This document shows positions 7,804 to 16,700 of a stretch of 47,497 bases of DNA, in pieces (position 1 is the first letter of the stretch; each line of letters starts with the position of its first letter). The stretch spans positions 1 to 47,497 of the forward strand of contig CACYZN010000028.1 in assembly GCA_902778925.1 (NCBI GenBank), read 5' to 3'. The notes below the pieces were generated by a model. That model was not told the origin of the DNA. It saw nothing but the letters and a program-made list of their open reading frames with translations, and searched no databases. The position numbers were made by a program, and so were the translations under genes. Source of the stretch: an uncultured Bacteroidota bacterium (GTDB lineage: Bacteria > Bacteroidota > Bacteroidia > Bacteroidales > P3).

Positions 7804-9051
7804 CTAGTCTCTCAGTATCGGCATGGTCATGCAGCGGGCGCCACCGCCGGCACGCGGCAGCTCACTGCCCGGGAATGCGGCCACGAAGCGGTCGTAGCTG
7901 TTCATATCCACCCTGCCTTCGACAATATCCTCGGCATTGAGCACGGCAAAGCCGGCGCGGTCGAGGGCGTCGATGGTGTGGGTGTTGCGGCGGTAGCCCA
8001 ACACCTTGCCGTCGCCGAGGGCGAAGAAGTTGGCGCCGGAATGCCACTGCTCGCGCAGCTGCACCCACGGGTCGCTTCCGCCACCCACAACGGGTTCTAT
8101 CTCCCACCCCAGGCTGTTGAGGCCTTCGACAATGTTGTTTACTTTGCGATAGCTGATATTGCCTTTGTAGATGGTTATCAGCGTGGTGTCCTTGCCTGCG
8201 AACAGGCCGGTCTTCTTGAGCATGGGTTCGAATGCCATGCACTGGTGCTTGCCGAGGAAGGTAAACACCATGTCGAGGTGGATGAACGACTCAGGCTTCT
8301 GCGGCAGCTCCTGAACCAGTATGTTGAACTGTTCGCGTTCCTTGGCAAAGGTCTGGGCCAGATACTTGATGCCCTTGGTGTTGGTGCGAATACCTTGGCC
8401 AATGCAGAGTAAGTCCGGACCCGCAATCTGCACATCGCCGCCCTCGGTGCGGGCGTCGCGGTCCCATGCCATGGCGTTGAGGGTATCGACATGGAAGAAG
8501 TGGCGGAAGATGGCCTCGTAGATGAGGGTCTCGCGTTCGCGCACCTCAAAGCTCATGGAATTCACCAACACCCGGTTGTATACGGTGCTCGAGGCATCGC
8601 GGGTGAAGAAGAGGTTGTAGAGCGGCTTGAGCAGGTATCGGTCCTCATCGATACCGTCCCACTCGGGGTCTTCGTAGCCCTCAATCAGCACTGCTGCCAA
8701 CTGCCGGGCATCCATATCCATCAACTGTTCGGCCAAGCCGTCGTCGCAGTTGTCCATATCGCAGCTTTCCTGCACCAGATGGCGACGTATGTCGGCATCC
8801 TGCAGCAACTGTTCGAGTACGTCTTCGACATAGTATACCTGGGTCCACTTCTCGAGCACGCCGCTGAAGTAGTGGTACTCGCGGTCGACGATAGGTTTGT
8901 TCAGTATGTCGCTGTAGAGGGCATGGGCTGCATTGAGGGGGGTCATACGTTCTATCTCGACGCCGGGGCGGTGCAGCAGCACTGCACGCAATCTACCCGT
9001 CTCGGACGAGACGTTGACTTCACAGGGCAATATGTTTTTTTTATTCGTCAT
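7804..9051 (-). CDS. arcA: Arginine deiminase
   Basis: Hydrolyses arginine to citrulline and ammonia. At 415 residues it has the family length. Motifs in order are FTRDASS, EGGDVQ (substrate-binding acidic residues), HLDMVFT (catalytic His) and a C-terminal GGGARCMTMP with the nucleophilic Cys at 407, one position from that of well-studied enzymes. The ATG at 9051 (MTNKKNILP) is preferred; the open frame continues upstream but would include the promoter. No ornithine carbamoyltransferase, carbamate kinase or arginine-ornithine antiporter gene is adjacent, so the pathway partners are elsewhere or absent. A good promoter lies at 9113-9144. Confidence 0.94.
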   Translation of the reverse strand: MTNKKNILPCEVNVSSETGRLRAVLLHRPGVEIERMTPLNAAHALYSDILNKPIVDREYHYFSGVLEKWTQVYYVEDVLEQLLQDADIRRHLVQESCDMDNCDDGLAEQLMDMDARQLAAVLIEGYEDPEWDGIDEDRYLLKPLYNLFFTRDASSTVYNRVLVNSMSFEVRERETLIYEAIFRHFFHVDTLNAMAWDRDARTEGGDVQIAGPDLLCIGQGIRTNTKGIKYLAQTFAKEREQFNILVQELPQKPESFIHLDMVFTFLGKHQCMAFEPMLKKTGLFAGKDTTLITIYKGNISYRKVNNIVEGLNSLGWEIEPVVGGGSDPWVQLREQWHSGANFFALGDGKVLGYRRNTHTIDALDRAGFAVLNAEDIVEGRVDMNSYDRFVAAFPGSELPRAGGGARCMTMPILRD

Positions 9052-9071
9052 ATTGTATTTACTATCTGTAG

Positions 9072-9106
9072 CACAGCGGCTTCCCCGACTTGGGGCAGCT
9101 GTTGTG
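9072..9106 (-). promoter_or_regulatory. Hairpin at the expected 5' end of the arcA transcript
   Basis: Arms at 9072-9086 and 9092-9106 around a 5-nt loop. In the RNA (minus strand) 12 of 15 positions pair, with three single mismatches, ending in CCCC/GGGG at the loop. The predicted transcription start about 7 nt after the -7 box falls at the base of this stem. It may stabilise the mRNA or regulate it; function not shown. Confidence 0.35.
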
Positions 9107-9112
9107 AGAATG

Positions 9113-9144
9113 CAAATATACACAACATTTTTAAACCCCACAAA
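9113..9144 (-). promoter_or_regulatory. Bacteroidota-type promoter for arcA
   Basis: On the minus strand a TTTG box (9144-9141) is followed after 20 nt by TATATTTG (9120-9113). This fits the -33 TTTG / -7 TAnnTTTG pattern of the primary sigma factor in Bacteroides. It lies about 60 nt upstream of the chosen arcA start. Confidence 0.65.
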
Positions 9145-9200
9145 CTATCCACCACATTTTTTTCAACAGCGTACCTTAAACACACCATCGACGCACCATC

Positions 9201-9264
9201 TCCGACCGTAGTCGGACTTGATACGGACTTGATACGGAGTTGATACGGAGTTGATACGGAGGAG
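9201..9264. repeat. 12-bp tandem array
   Basis: Four or more tandem units of TTGATACGGA(C/G)T run from about 9218 to 9264. They are preceded by a small perfect hairpin TCCGAC-CGTA-GTCGGA (9201-9216), whose right arm leads into the first unit. The array lies in the intergenic region between arcA (promoter side) and the 3' end of the large macroglobulin-like gene. Confidence 0.85.
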
Positions 9265-9320
9265 GTGCTTAGTATCAGGCTGTTAGACAAAGCGCTTTTC
9301 GGGACGGTTTCCAGATAGAA

Positions 9321-9356
9321 GAAGCGCCGCGTAACCCGTTGGTTACGCGGCGCTTC
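9321..9356 (-). terminator. Perfect 16-bp hairpin after the macroglobulin-like gene
   Basis: Arms 9321-9336 and 9341-9356 are perfectly complementary, GC-rich, and close a 4-nt CGTT loop. It begins 23 nt after the stop codon of the leftward gene ending at 9380. There is no clear U-tract on the exit side, so it may work as an mRNA 3'-end stabiliser or a weak terminator. Confidence 0.6.
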
Positions 9357-9379
9357 GGTCGAATTAAAGTATTCTTGGC

Positions 9380-12300
9380 CTATTCCACGGTCAACCGTAC
9401 CGCGGGGGCCACGGCGCGGAACTCGGGGGCATACATACACTGCATGGTGGCTGCTCCGCTGAGGAAGGTGCCGGGATTGGTCACATAGAGCTCGTATTCG
9501 GCCACATAATGGCCTTTGTCTATGTGCTCTATGTAGAAGCGCGTGTCGGTATTGTTGACTGTCACATAGTAGCTTAGGCCGTCGTTCCAACGCCAGCCGG
9601 CACGGGTGCTGAGGGGCTCGGTGCACGAGGGGCGCCCGTCGACAAGTTCGAGGTAGTCCATGGCGCGGTCGGCGGTGATCTCGATGCGCACTTTTATGCG
9701 GTCGCCCACGTGCAGTTCGCCTTCCGTCACATAGTTCCTCGATATCTTGATGCCCATATCGCTGGCAGGTATCTTGTCCATATCGTCGGTAAACTGGTAG
9801 TAGACAGCACCCCAGGCTATACCCGGCGTGGTCTTTTCCAAGGTTATGTCCGACGAACGGCGTGCCACAAGGGCATCGAGGTCGCTGCCGCTCCAGCGGT
9901 GGCTGAGGTAGCCTTCCGGATTGTCGGCAGAATGGTGACTGGATGAGGCTAGCGCACTGTCGCCCAGAACGGTCAGCCTCACGTTCTGGCCTGCTGGATT
10001 CGCTCTTCCAGCGGTCTTTTCGCCCACCATCAAGGCCTTTATAGCCTCGGCGGTGGCGCGCTCGTTGCCCCAGTGGGTGGTCTGCTTCTGTTTCAGCAGC
10101 CACTGCTGCATCAGCCCGATGGTGGTGGTGTCTTGCGGGGTAATCTCGGCAAAGGCCTGCACGAGGAGGGCCTGGGTCTCGATGGGACGGCTGTACCAGT
10201 ACCAGCCGCTACGGTTGTCGCGCCAGTAGAGGCCCATCTCGTCGTTCACAAGCGATTTCTCCTTCAGACGGCGCAGCAGGTCGAGGGCTTCTTTCTTGTC
10301 GCCATGGCGGTGGAATACGAGGGCCAGCTGGGCCTGGGTGTAAAGGTTGCCGTATTGCTTGTAGTTCTTCAGCGCATTGGAATAGTAGAACTTATAGGCC
10401 TCGGTGGAAGCCTTGCCGTACAGAGAGCGCATGTACAGGTAATCGATGTCGGTGGGCTGCCAGTTGTACTTCTTGGCGTAGGGCTTCACATAGCGCTCGT
10501 AGTAGCGCTGCTGCTCGCCGTCGACAAATGTCAGGGCACGTTTCGTGTCGGGTGCTTGGTGTTTGGGGGTGCGTTTTGTAAGGTTCAGCTCTGTGCCACA
10601 GACCTTTTGCAGCACCTGCTGCGTCACCCACAGGCTGCTCTTCCCTTCGGGCATCCAGGGCCAGCCGCCGTCGCCGTTCTGCCGTTCGGCGAGGCCTTTT
10701 ACCAGCTCGGCGTGCTGTGCCTGCATGGCGGCGGTGTCGAAGTAGTTCTTCACGGCACGCATCTGCTCTTCCTCGCTCTCGGCATCGCGCAGCCACGGGG
10801 TGGCCTGCAGGGCCGTCTGCTTCACGTCCTCGTTCATAGCCAGACGGCTCGGCGCGGAGCCCAGATTATCCAGAAGCTCTAGATTATCCAGGACATCCAG
10901 GTCTTCCAGAACTTTCGCGCCGAGCCCGTTGACGTAAAGCTGGTTGGCCAGGTAGAGCGTCGAGGGGTTTTCCATAGTCTTCATGTACGGCATTGCCTTG
11001 ATGGCGAGCCAGATGGGGTTGCTCACTGCCTCGGCCACCACCAGCTGTGGCTGGCGGGTAGCACCGCCGGCCTGCCACTCGGGCAGCGTGTAGTGCTTCT
11101 CCCCCGCCCCGTTTATGTACATAGCCTGGCTGACGGTGACAGCCTGACGGTTGGAGACAACGGGCACCTGTCCCTGCTCGCCGTCGCTATACCTCTTCTC
11201 GGCGAGGACGCCGCCGGCGGCGGTAGCTACAATGCGGTAGGTAGCCACATAGACATTCTGCGGCACCTCGACGTCGAACAGCACCTGTGCCGCATCGCGA
11301 ACCGTCACCTGTTCGGCGTGGTTGCAGATGGTGTCGCCGGTAGCGGCATCGGTGAGCAGAAGGGTGACTGTGACGTCGACGGGGTCGGTCGGCTCGGACA
11401 TAACCACTTTGGCCATGAGGCTGAGGCTGTCGCCGTGGCGCAGGAAGCGCGGCATGTTGGGCTGCACCATCAGGGGCTTCTGCGTAACGAGGGTCTTGTC
11501 CAGTGTGCCGCTCTTGAGGTCTTTGGTGACAGCCAAGCCTCGGACATTCCAGCGGGTAAGCAATTCTGGCACAGTGAAGCGGTAGGTCAGTATGCCGTCG
11601 GCATCGGTGCGCAGGGCCGGGGCAAAGAAGGCCAAGGTGCTGAGGTTGGTGCGCACCTGCACTTCGGGATCTTTCTCCACGATGCTGAAGATGGCCTCCT
11701 CTGCTTCTTCCTCTTCTATGGCGCCGCTTGCCTGGGCTTTCACTGCGGCGACGTCCATCACGGCATCGTCTTCTATCACAGCCAGCTCGGTAGTAACCTC
11801 GACAGCATTGCGCGCCGCTGCCGACTTGTACATCATCTTACCGCGCCAACGGCTGTAGTACGGCAGGCCGTCCTTGAGTCTCCATACCGAGGGGTAGATG
11901 CCGTTGTAGCCACGATAGGTGCTGCCGTCATATCTACCCCATGAGAAGTACGGCGAGTAGTCGGTCTGCCATACAGTAGAATGGCCACGCCAGGGCGAGA
12001 GGCCCCATGACTGTGTACCGTATGTGTTCAGCGCGTCATCGTACATGGTAAGCACCAGAGCGGCCGGTTCTTTCTCCTTCAACCCTTCACCTTCCACCTT
12101 TATAGTCCACTCCTCGCTCTCGCCAGGCTGCAACCTGTCGCGGAAGGTAGCAATCTCTACCTTCAGCTGCTTGTGGGTGTAGGGCACCTCGACGGTGAGT
12201 TTCTTGGTGAAGGTCTGCCCCATATAGGTCGCCGAAAGCGTCATCGTAAAACCACCCAACTGGGCGCTGTCTACATCGACGCTCACTTCCTGCAGGCGCT

Positions 12301-14953
12301 CGCCCAAGGTGAGCCATCCGGAGGCGAGGGTCTTGCGGTCACCGTATTCTATCCAGTAGAAAGCCTTTACGTCCTTGAAAGCCGAGCCGACGCGGAAGAC
12401 CACGCGCTCGCCGGGCTGGGCAGTAGCCTTGTCTTGGTCGGCCCAAAGCACCTCGTCGGTACGCGAGCGGTGGTCGGCAGCGGGAGCAAGCACTGTGTAC
12501 ACGGTGTCGGCCACAGTGTCGCGGCCATCGAGCGCGAATGCCACAATACGGTAGATACCACCCTGCAGCGGCGGCATGGCCACCTTGCCCTCGGCTGCCA
12601 CGCCAGTCCAGCGCCATTCCGCCGCCCACTGCTGCCGGTTGTTCTCTTTTATATCATATATGTATTGGGGGAAGCGGCGACGGTAGTCAGCACTGTCGAG
12701 CGTCTGATGCATGCCCAGCTTGAGCACCGAGGGTGCCAAACGCATGGGGGCGGGCCGCTGCAGCCGTTCTATGCTCACCTCTACCCTGCCCTGCTGTGGG
12801 GTGTTGTTGATGTCGGTCAAGTCCACCTTGACCATCTGCAGCTCACGCACCGAGGGTTCCACATCCTTCAGTCGTACTATTATGTTCCTGTAGCCCACGT
12901 GCAGGGTGGTCTCGGCATCGTGGCTTTCGCCGTTGAGGTCGGTGACTGTTGTCTGCACACGGTAGTTGAAGACAGGTTTGGCCGAGAGCTCGACACTGTT
13001 GTCGGGCTCTGGGATGAAGGCCACGCTGAAGGTGCCGTCGGCAGCCGTCTGGGTCTCGCCCTGGGCCACCACAGTGCTTACACTCGGGCCCCAGCGCCAC
13101 AGGCGCTGACTACGTGTGACGGTGTATTGCACCCTCGCCCCACCTATCGAGACTCCGCTGTAGGCCGCCGCCATACCCTGCACCGTGCAGGGCTGGCCGA
13201 AGCGCGGAGCCGGACCGTCGGCGGCAAGGCTGACCATGAAGCGCGGCTGCTTGTATTCCTCCACCCGCAGGCCTAGCAAATCGCTGCCGGTGCTGTCCTG
13301 CACCCTCACCATCCAGTGGCCGGCCAGGCGGTCGGTGGGCAGCGGCAGCGAGCAATGGGCCGAGCCGAAGTCGTCGGTAGCGAGCGCGAGCCGTTGCACC
13401 TCCTGCCCGTTAGGGTCGACGAGCGTCAACTCGAACGGATGGCCGGCGGCCAGCAGTTCGCCGTCGCGCCCATCGGAGCGGTATAGGGTGGCGGCCACCT
13501 GCACGGTGTCGCCCGGACGGTATACGGGCCGGTCGCTGACCATGTGGAAGCGCGTGCGACGTCCATCGGCGGGCGAGTTGCCTCGGTTGTACACAGACTG
13601 CTCTATGTTGTAGCCGTTGCGCGCAATGCGGATGATGCTGTTGCGCGGCGGAATGCTGTCGAAGCGGTAGAGACCGTCGGCATTGGTGACGACAGTCTGC
13701 AGCAGGCGTTCTTCATTGACATGGTATACTTTGGGAATGACCAGCTGCACCTTCTGGCCCACCACGGGTGCTCCCGTGACGCGGTCGACCACAAGGCCAC
13801 GGCCGTCGTTGGTGTAGCGCAGGGCTATGTCGGTGACGTGCAGTTCGATGCTGGCCAGTCCTTTGGCAAAGTTGGCCGTTGGGGCTGCCAGCAGGCGATA
13901 CTTCCCTATGGGCAACGGCGGCAACGCAAAGGCGGCCGAAGCCTTGCCATAGGCGTCGGGAAGCGGCACCTCGACGGTCCACTCGCGCAACGGCTTCTGC
14001 TTGGCCAACTGCTCGTCGCTCATATACTTTGAGGGCTCCTTGATCAAACGCAGGTGTACCACGGACAGATTGCGGTAGTCGACGCCCAACAGCTCCTCGC
14101 GCTGCGGTGCGATGAAGTGCACTTCGCTCGATAGCTCAATGCGCGGAGCCGTGATGCTGCTGCGGATATTGGCACACTCCACACCGCCTTCGCTCTTGGG
14201 CCATCGGGCAATGGCTGTGTCGCAGTAGCGCACAGCCTGCACCAGATCTTTCATCTTCCAGCGGCAGTGGTTGGCAGCCTTCTGGTATAGCGAAGCCGCC
14301 TGTGAGCTCTTCGTGCCGCGGTATTTGTCTATAAAACGCTGATATGTACCCAGCTTCATGGGATGGTTGGGTACCTGCTCCATGTAGTCGAGCAGGCGCC
14401 GGTCGTGCCAGATGCGCAGGCCGTCGTCCTTGTCCTGGGCGTGGAAGGCGCAGAGGCGCTGCTGCCATTCGACCAGCTGCGGCGGCGTCAGGCCACCACG
14501 GTCCTGCATCATGACCACCAGCATGTCGTAAACGGTGGGCGTCATGTTCGGCGCCTTGCCCGGCTCGTCGCAAAACTCGCGCACCGCCTCGACGGGCGTG
14601 CGCTGCAGCAGGGCGCTGTCGACCAAGGCTGTGTCGTAGACGCCTAGGAAGGCGTAGCAGAGGGCACGGTCGAGGGCAGAGAGCGAAGAACCGGCCAGCA
14701 GGGAACGGTAGCGGGCCACGGCGCTGTCGCGGGCGTCCTCCTGGTAGAGGGCTGCGGCCTGCGCCATCCAGTAGGCCGCGGTGAGCCGCTGACGGCCGTC
14801 GGCCATCTTACTATTGTATACCGCCTCGGCCTTGCTGTAGGCCGTCTTGTACGAGCCGTCGTCTATGAGGCGTTGTATGCCTTTCCAGTCGGTCTGTGCC
14901 GAAAGGGATAGCGACAGCGATAGCAGTGCGAAGAAAAGAAGACGTCGCATCAT
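9380..14953 (-). CDS. Alpha-2-macroglobulin family protein lacking the thioester motif
   Basis: A secreted 1857-residue protein of the bacterial alpha-2-macroglobulin / MG-domain family, the usual proposed role being protease trapping at the cell envelope. The signal peptide is MRRLLFFALLSLSLSLSAQ, without a lipobox cysteine. A helical region follows, then macroglobulin-type beta domains (for example RFHMVSDRPVYRPGDTVQVA, the MG2 signature), and then the helical toroid with WLLKQK and YYQF-type segments near the C-terminus. Where thioester homologues have a GCTEQ-type motif, this protein reads MPYMKTMENPS (about residues 1319-1328), so it cannot form the covalent trap. Just after this, about residues 1346-1366 are encoded by a repeat (see 10858-10915). 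It is 27 bp downstream of the OmpA-like gene. Confidence 0.9.
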   Translation of the reverse strand: MMRRLLFFALLSLSLSLSAQTDWKGIQRLIDDGSYKTAYSKAEAVYNSKMADGRQRLTAAYWMAQAAALYQEDARDSAVARYRSLLAGSSLSALDRALCYAFLGVYDTALVDSALLQRTPVEAVREFCDEPGKAPNMTPTVYDMLVVMMQDRGGLTPPQLVEWQQRLCAFHAQDKDDGLRIWHDRRLLDYMEQVPNHPMKLGTYQRFIDKYRGTKSSQAASLYQKAANHCRWKMKDLVQAVRYCDTAIARWPKSEGGVECANIRSSITAPRIELSSEVHFIAPQREELLGVDYRNLSVVHLRLIKEPSKYMSDEQLAKQKPLREWTVEVPLPDAYGKASAAFALPPLPIGKYRLLAAPTANFAKGLASIELHVTDIALRYTNDGRGLVVDRVTGAPVVGQKVQLVIPKVYHVNEERLLQTVVTNADGLYRFDSIPPRNSIIRIARNGYNIEQSVYNRGNSPADGRRTRFHMVSDRPVYRPGDTVQVAATLYRSDGRDGELLAAGHPFELTLVDPNGQEVQRLALATDDFGSAHCSLPLPTDRLAGHWMVRVQDSTGSDLLGLRVEEYKQPRFMVSLAADGPAPRFGQPCTVQGMAAAYSGVSIGGARVQYTVTRSQRLWRWGPSVSTVVAQGETQTAADGTFSVAFIPEPDNSVELSAKPVFNYRVQTTVTDLNGESHDAETTLHVGYRNIIVRLKDVEPSVRELQMVKVDLTDINNTPQQGRVEVSIERLQRPAPMRLAPSVLKLGMHQTLDSADYRRRFPQYIYDIKENNRQQWAAEWRWTGVAAEGKVAMPPLQGGIYRIVAFALDGRDTVADTVYTVLAPAADHRSRTDEVLWADQDKATAQPGERVVFRVGSAFKDVKAFYWIEYGDRKTLASGWLTLGERLQEVSVDVDSAQLGGFTMTLSATYMGQTFTKKLTVEVPYTHKQLKVEIATFRDRLQPGESEEWTIKVEGEGLKEKEPAALVLTMYDDALNTYGTQSWGLSPWRGHSTVWQTDYSPYFSWGRYDGSTYRGYNGIYPSVWRLKDGLPYYSRWRGKMMYKSAAARNAVEVTTELAVIEDDAVMDVAAVKAQASGAIEEEEAEEAIFSIVEKDPEVQVRTNLSTLAFFAPALRTDADGILTYRFTVPELLTRWNVRGLAVTKDLKSGTLDKTLVTQKPLMVQPNMPRFLRHGDSLSLMAKVVMSEPTDPVDVTVTLLLTDAATGDTICNHAEQVTVRDAAQVLFDVEVPQNVYVATYRIVATAAGGVLAEKRYSDGEQGQVPVVSNRQAVTVSQAMYINGAGEKHYTLPEWQAGGATRQPQLVVAEAVSNPIWLAIKAMPYMKTMENPSTLYLANQLYVNGLGAKVLEDLDVLDNLELLDNLGSAPSRLAMNEDVKQTALQATPWLRDAESEEEQMRAVKNYFDTAAMQAQHAELVKGLAERQNGDGGWPWMPEGKSSLWVTQQVLQKVCGTELNLTKRTPKHQAPDTKRALTFVDGEQQRYYERYVKPYAKKYNWQPTDIDYLYMRSLYGKASTEAYKFYYSNALKNYKQYGNLYTQAQLALVFHRHGDKKEALDLLRRLKEKSLVNDEMGLYWRDNRSGWYWYSRPIETQALLVQAFAEITPQDTTTIGLMQQWLLKQKQTTHWGNERATAEAIKALMVGEKTAGRANPAGQNVRLTVLGDSALASSSHHSADNPEGYLSHRWSGSDLDALVARRSSDITLEKTTPGIAWGAVYYQFTDDMDKIPASDMGIKISRNYVTEGELHVGDRIKVRIEITADRAMDYLELVDGRPSCTEPLSTRAGWRWNDGLSYYVTVNNTDTRFYIEHIDKGHYVAEYELYVTNPGTFLSGAATMQCMYAPEFRAVAPAVRLTVE
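10858..10915. repeat. In-frame LDNLE-type repeat inside the macroglobulin-like gene
   Basis: On the minus strand, near-identical units built on CTGGATAATCT and variants (CTGGAAGACCT, CTGGATGTCCT) follow one another and encode VLEDLDVLDNLELLDNLG. The frame stays open. The composition and periodicity differ from the flanking coding sequence and resemble the other repeat insertions in this window. Confidence 0.65.
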
Positions 14954-14980
14954 GAAGGTTTTTGGGGATGTGGCAAGAGG

Positions 14981-16432
14981 CTACTCGGTCTTGAGGTCGC
15001 CCAGTTTGCCGGTGATGATAATCTCGGCCTTGACGCTGCTGAATCCACCGCCACGGTCGAGGGCGGCAGCGGCGGCGCGCTTGATCTCGTTCTTGGTCAT
15101 GCCGGCCGTGGTGATGCGCTCGGCAGCGATACCATGCTGGATGAAGTATTCCTTGACCGACTTGGCACGGTCGAGCGAGAGCAGCATGTCGGCTTCGGCA
15201 TTGACTCCATAGCTCTGCACATAGCCTTTGACGAGGAAGGTCACATCGGGGTGGTTGCGGAACATGGCCACATAGTCCATCAGCACCGAGTCGGGGTTGC
15301 CGATGAGGGTGGCCTCGTCGACCTCGAAGTAGATGTCCTTGATCTGGAAGGTGGAGCCGCGCTCGGTGCGTTCCATCTGGTAGAGCATCACGGTGTCCTG
15401 CAGCATGAGGTCGCGGGCATTAAACTCGCGGTAGACCGAGAAGTAGCCGTCGTGCTTGGCGTAGAGGGTGTAGCTGAAGCCAGGCACGAACTTGACCTTG
15501 CCGCCGCGGAAGTGCTGTTGCTGCACCACGGGGCGCTCGGAGCCGTTGCCGCGCTCGAGTATCATGAGGTCGACATCGACATAGCGGCGGGCCTTGCGGT
15601 CGTAGAAGAGCACCAGTGGCTCGTAGGCATCGGCCTGGACCGAGGCGGTGATGGTGTGGCCCGAGCCGTTGTTGGAGCGGCAGTCGAGCACGATGTAGTA
15701 TTCCTCGCCCATGCGGACGGGTATGGACTTGATGAAGTCGCCGGTCTGCTTGCTGGTGAACATCTTGGCGGTAGCCTCGCGGCTCATGCCGATGGTGGGC
15801 TTGGCTTCGACGGGCATGTCGAGGCTGGGCATGACGCCCTCGTCGGTGCGCACGGCGGTCTTCTTGCTGGTGGGCTGGCGCTTGCGGTCGGCACCGCTCA
15901 GGGCGGCGGCGGCCAGGCTGTTGCTGTCGACGGTGGCCAGATGCACCGCCACCGGCAACACCTTGTTCTGGATCACCTGGTTGGAGAAGTAGGTGCCGGT
16001 GTTCTTATAGACCAGGAAGTCGTAGTCGTCCCACTTGTTCTTCTGCACAATGCTGATTTCCAGCTCGCCGTTGTAGGGCACTTTTATCTTGTACCACACC
16101 GAGTTGTGCTCACGCTCGAAGAGGTTGGGATGGGTCTTGTCGGCCACGATTTCCTGAATGCGGCCGCCGCCGTCGGGGGCGGTGGTGGGGCCGTAGGGCT
16201 TGTCGAGCTGCAGGGGTATGGCAAAGATGCAGTCGTTCGAGTTGTAGGGCAACTCCACATCGGTCTTCACCGGAGCAGCCGGAGCGGCAGCCTTCGAGCT
16301 CTTCTTCGAGCCTTTCTTGGTGGTCTTGGTGGTGGTGGCTTTCTTTTTAGTCTTCTTGGTCTGGGCTTGCACGTCGACCGCGGCGCCAAGCAGCAGTGCA
16401 CACGAGAGGAAGGCTATCAAAAAACGCTTCAT
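14981..16432 (-). CDS. OmpA-like envelope protein
   Basis: A secreted 483-residue protein. Residues 1-23 form a signal peptide (MKRFLIAFLSCALLLGAAVDVQA). A Lys/Thr-rich linker with a KKTKKKATTTKTTKKGSKK stretch follows, then a beta-rich domain with WYKIKVPYNGELEISI and DYDFLVYK, resembling pre-peptidase C-terminal-type sandwich domains. A C-terminal OmpA-like peptidoglycan-binding domain starts near residue 350 (IYFEVDEATLIGNPDSVLMDY ... LSLDRAKSVKEYFIQHGI). The likely role is anchoring an outer membrane or periplasmic assembly to peptidoglycan. I start at ATG 16432; an in-frame upstream ATG would leave the signal peptide internal. It heads an operon with the macroglobulin-like gene. Confidence 0.82.
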   Translation of the reverse strand: MKRFLIAFLSCALLLGAAVDVQAQTKKTKKKATTTKTTKKGSKKSSKAAAPAAPVKTDVELPYNSNDCIFAIPLQLDKPYGPTTAPDGGGRIQEIVADKTHPNLFEREHNSVWYKIKVPYNGELEISIVQKNKWDDYDFLVYKNTGTYFSNQVIQNKVLPVAVHLATVDSNSLAAAALSGADRKRQPTSKKTAVRTDEGVMPSLDMPVEAKPTIGMSREATAKMFTSKQTGDFIKSIPVRMGEEYYIVLDCRSNNGSGHTITASVQADAYEPLVLFYDRKARRYVDVDLMILERGNGSERPVVQQQHFRGGKVKFVPGFSYTLYAKHDGYFSVYREFNARDLMLQDTVMLYQMERTERGSTFQIKDIYFEVDEATLIGNPDSVLMDYVAMFRNHPDVTFLVKGYVQSYGVNAEADMLLSLDRAKSVKEYFIQHGIAAERITTAGMTKNEIKRAAAAALDRGGGFSSVKAEIIITGKLGDLKTE

Positions 16433-16498
16433 ATCAGTTCGGTTTTTACTTGTTTTCAAGGCAGGCTACAACGCCCGCATACTATAATTTTGCAACTG

Positions 16499-16530
16499 CA
16501 AATGTACAAAATAATTCCGAACCCGCCAAA
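16499..16530 (-). promoter_or_regulatory. Bacteroidota-type promoter for the OmpA-like gene
   Basis: Minus strand: TTTG (16530-16527), 20-nt spacer, TACATTTG (16506-16499). It matches the TTTG / TAnnTTTG pattern and lies 67 nt upstream of the start codon. Confidence 0.6.
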
Positions 16531-16559
16531 TATTTTTTCCACCCCGGCACTACACCGTT

Positions 16560-16700
16560 AAACAACAATCACTTACGCCACAGCACCCACCGCCGCTCCC
16601 CCACCCTTTTTCCCAAACCCCGCCGCCTTGCCCACTCGTTTTTCCCCACCTCCACCAGTCGATTCCCGCCACGCGCTCTACCCATTCCGCCCACCTCATA
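16560..16700. other. Pyrimidine-rich intergenic stretch
   Basis: This part of the 540-bp gap between the divergent OmpA-like and leuS genes is strongly C/T-biased on the plus strand with few G residues. The region after the inverted repeat (16832-16890) is correspondingly purine-rich, so the flanks extend the general inverted symmetry of the element. I see no open frame with coding character here. Confidence 0.6.

Noticed and set aside
9201-9264. CRISPR array
   Set aside because: The units are contiguous 12-mers with no spacers; no cas genes are present.
9048-10103. Minus-strand frame spanning the arcA leader and the end of the macroglobulin-like gene
   Set aside because: It overlaps the correct frame of the macroglobulin-like gene and reads through the terminator hairpin and the 12-bp array.
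15134-16561. Open frame on the plus strand opposite the OmpA-like gene
   Set aside because: Antisense frame with no signal peptide or domain; the minus-strand gene has a signal peptide and an OmpA domain.
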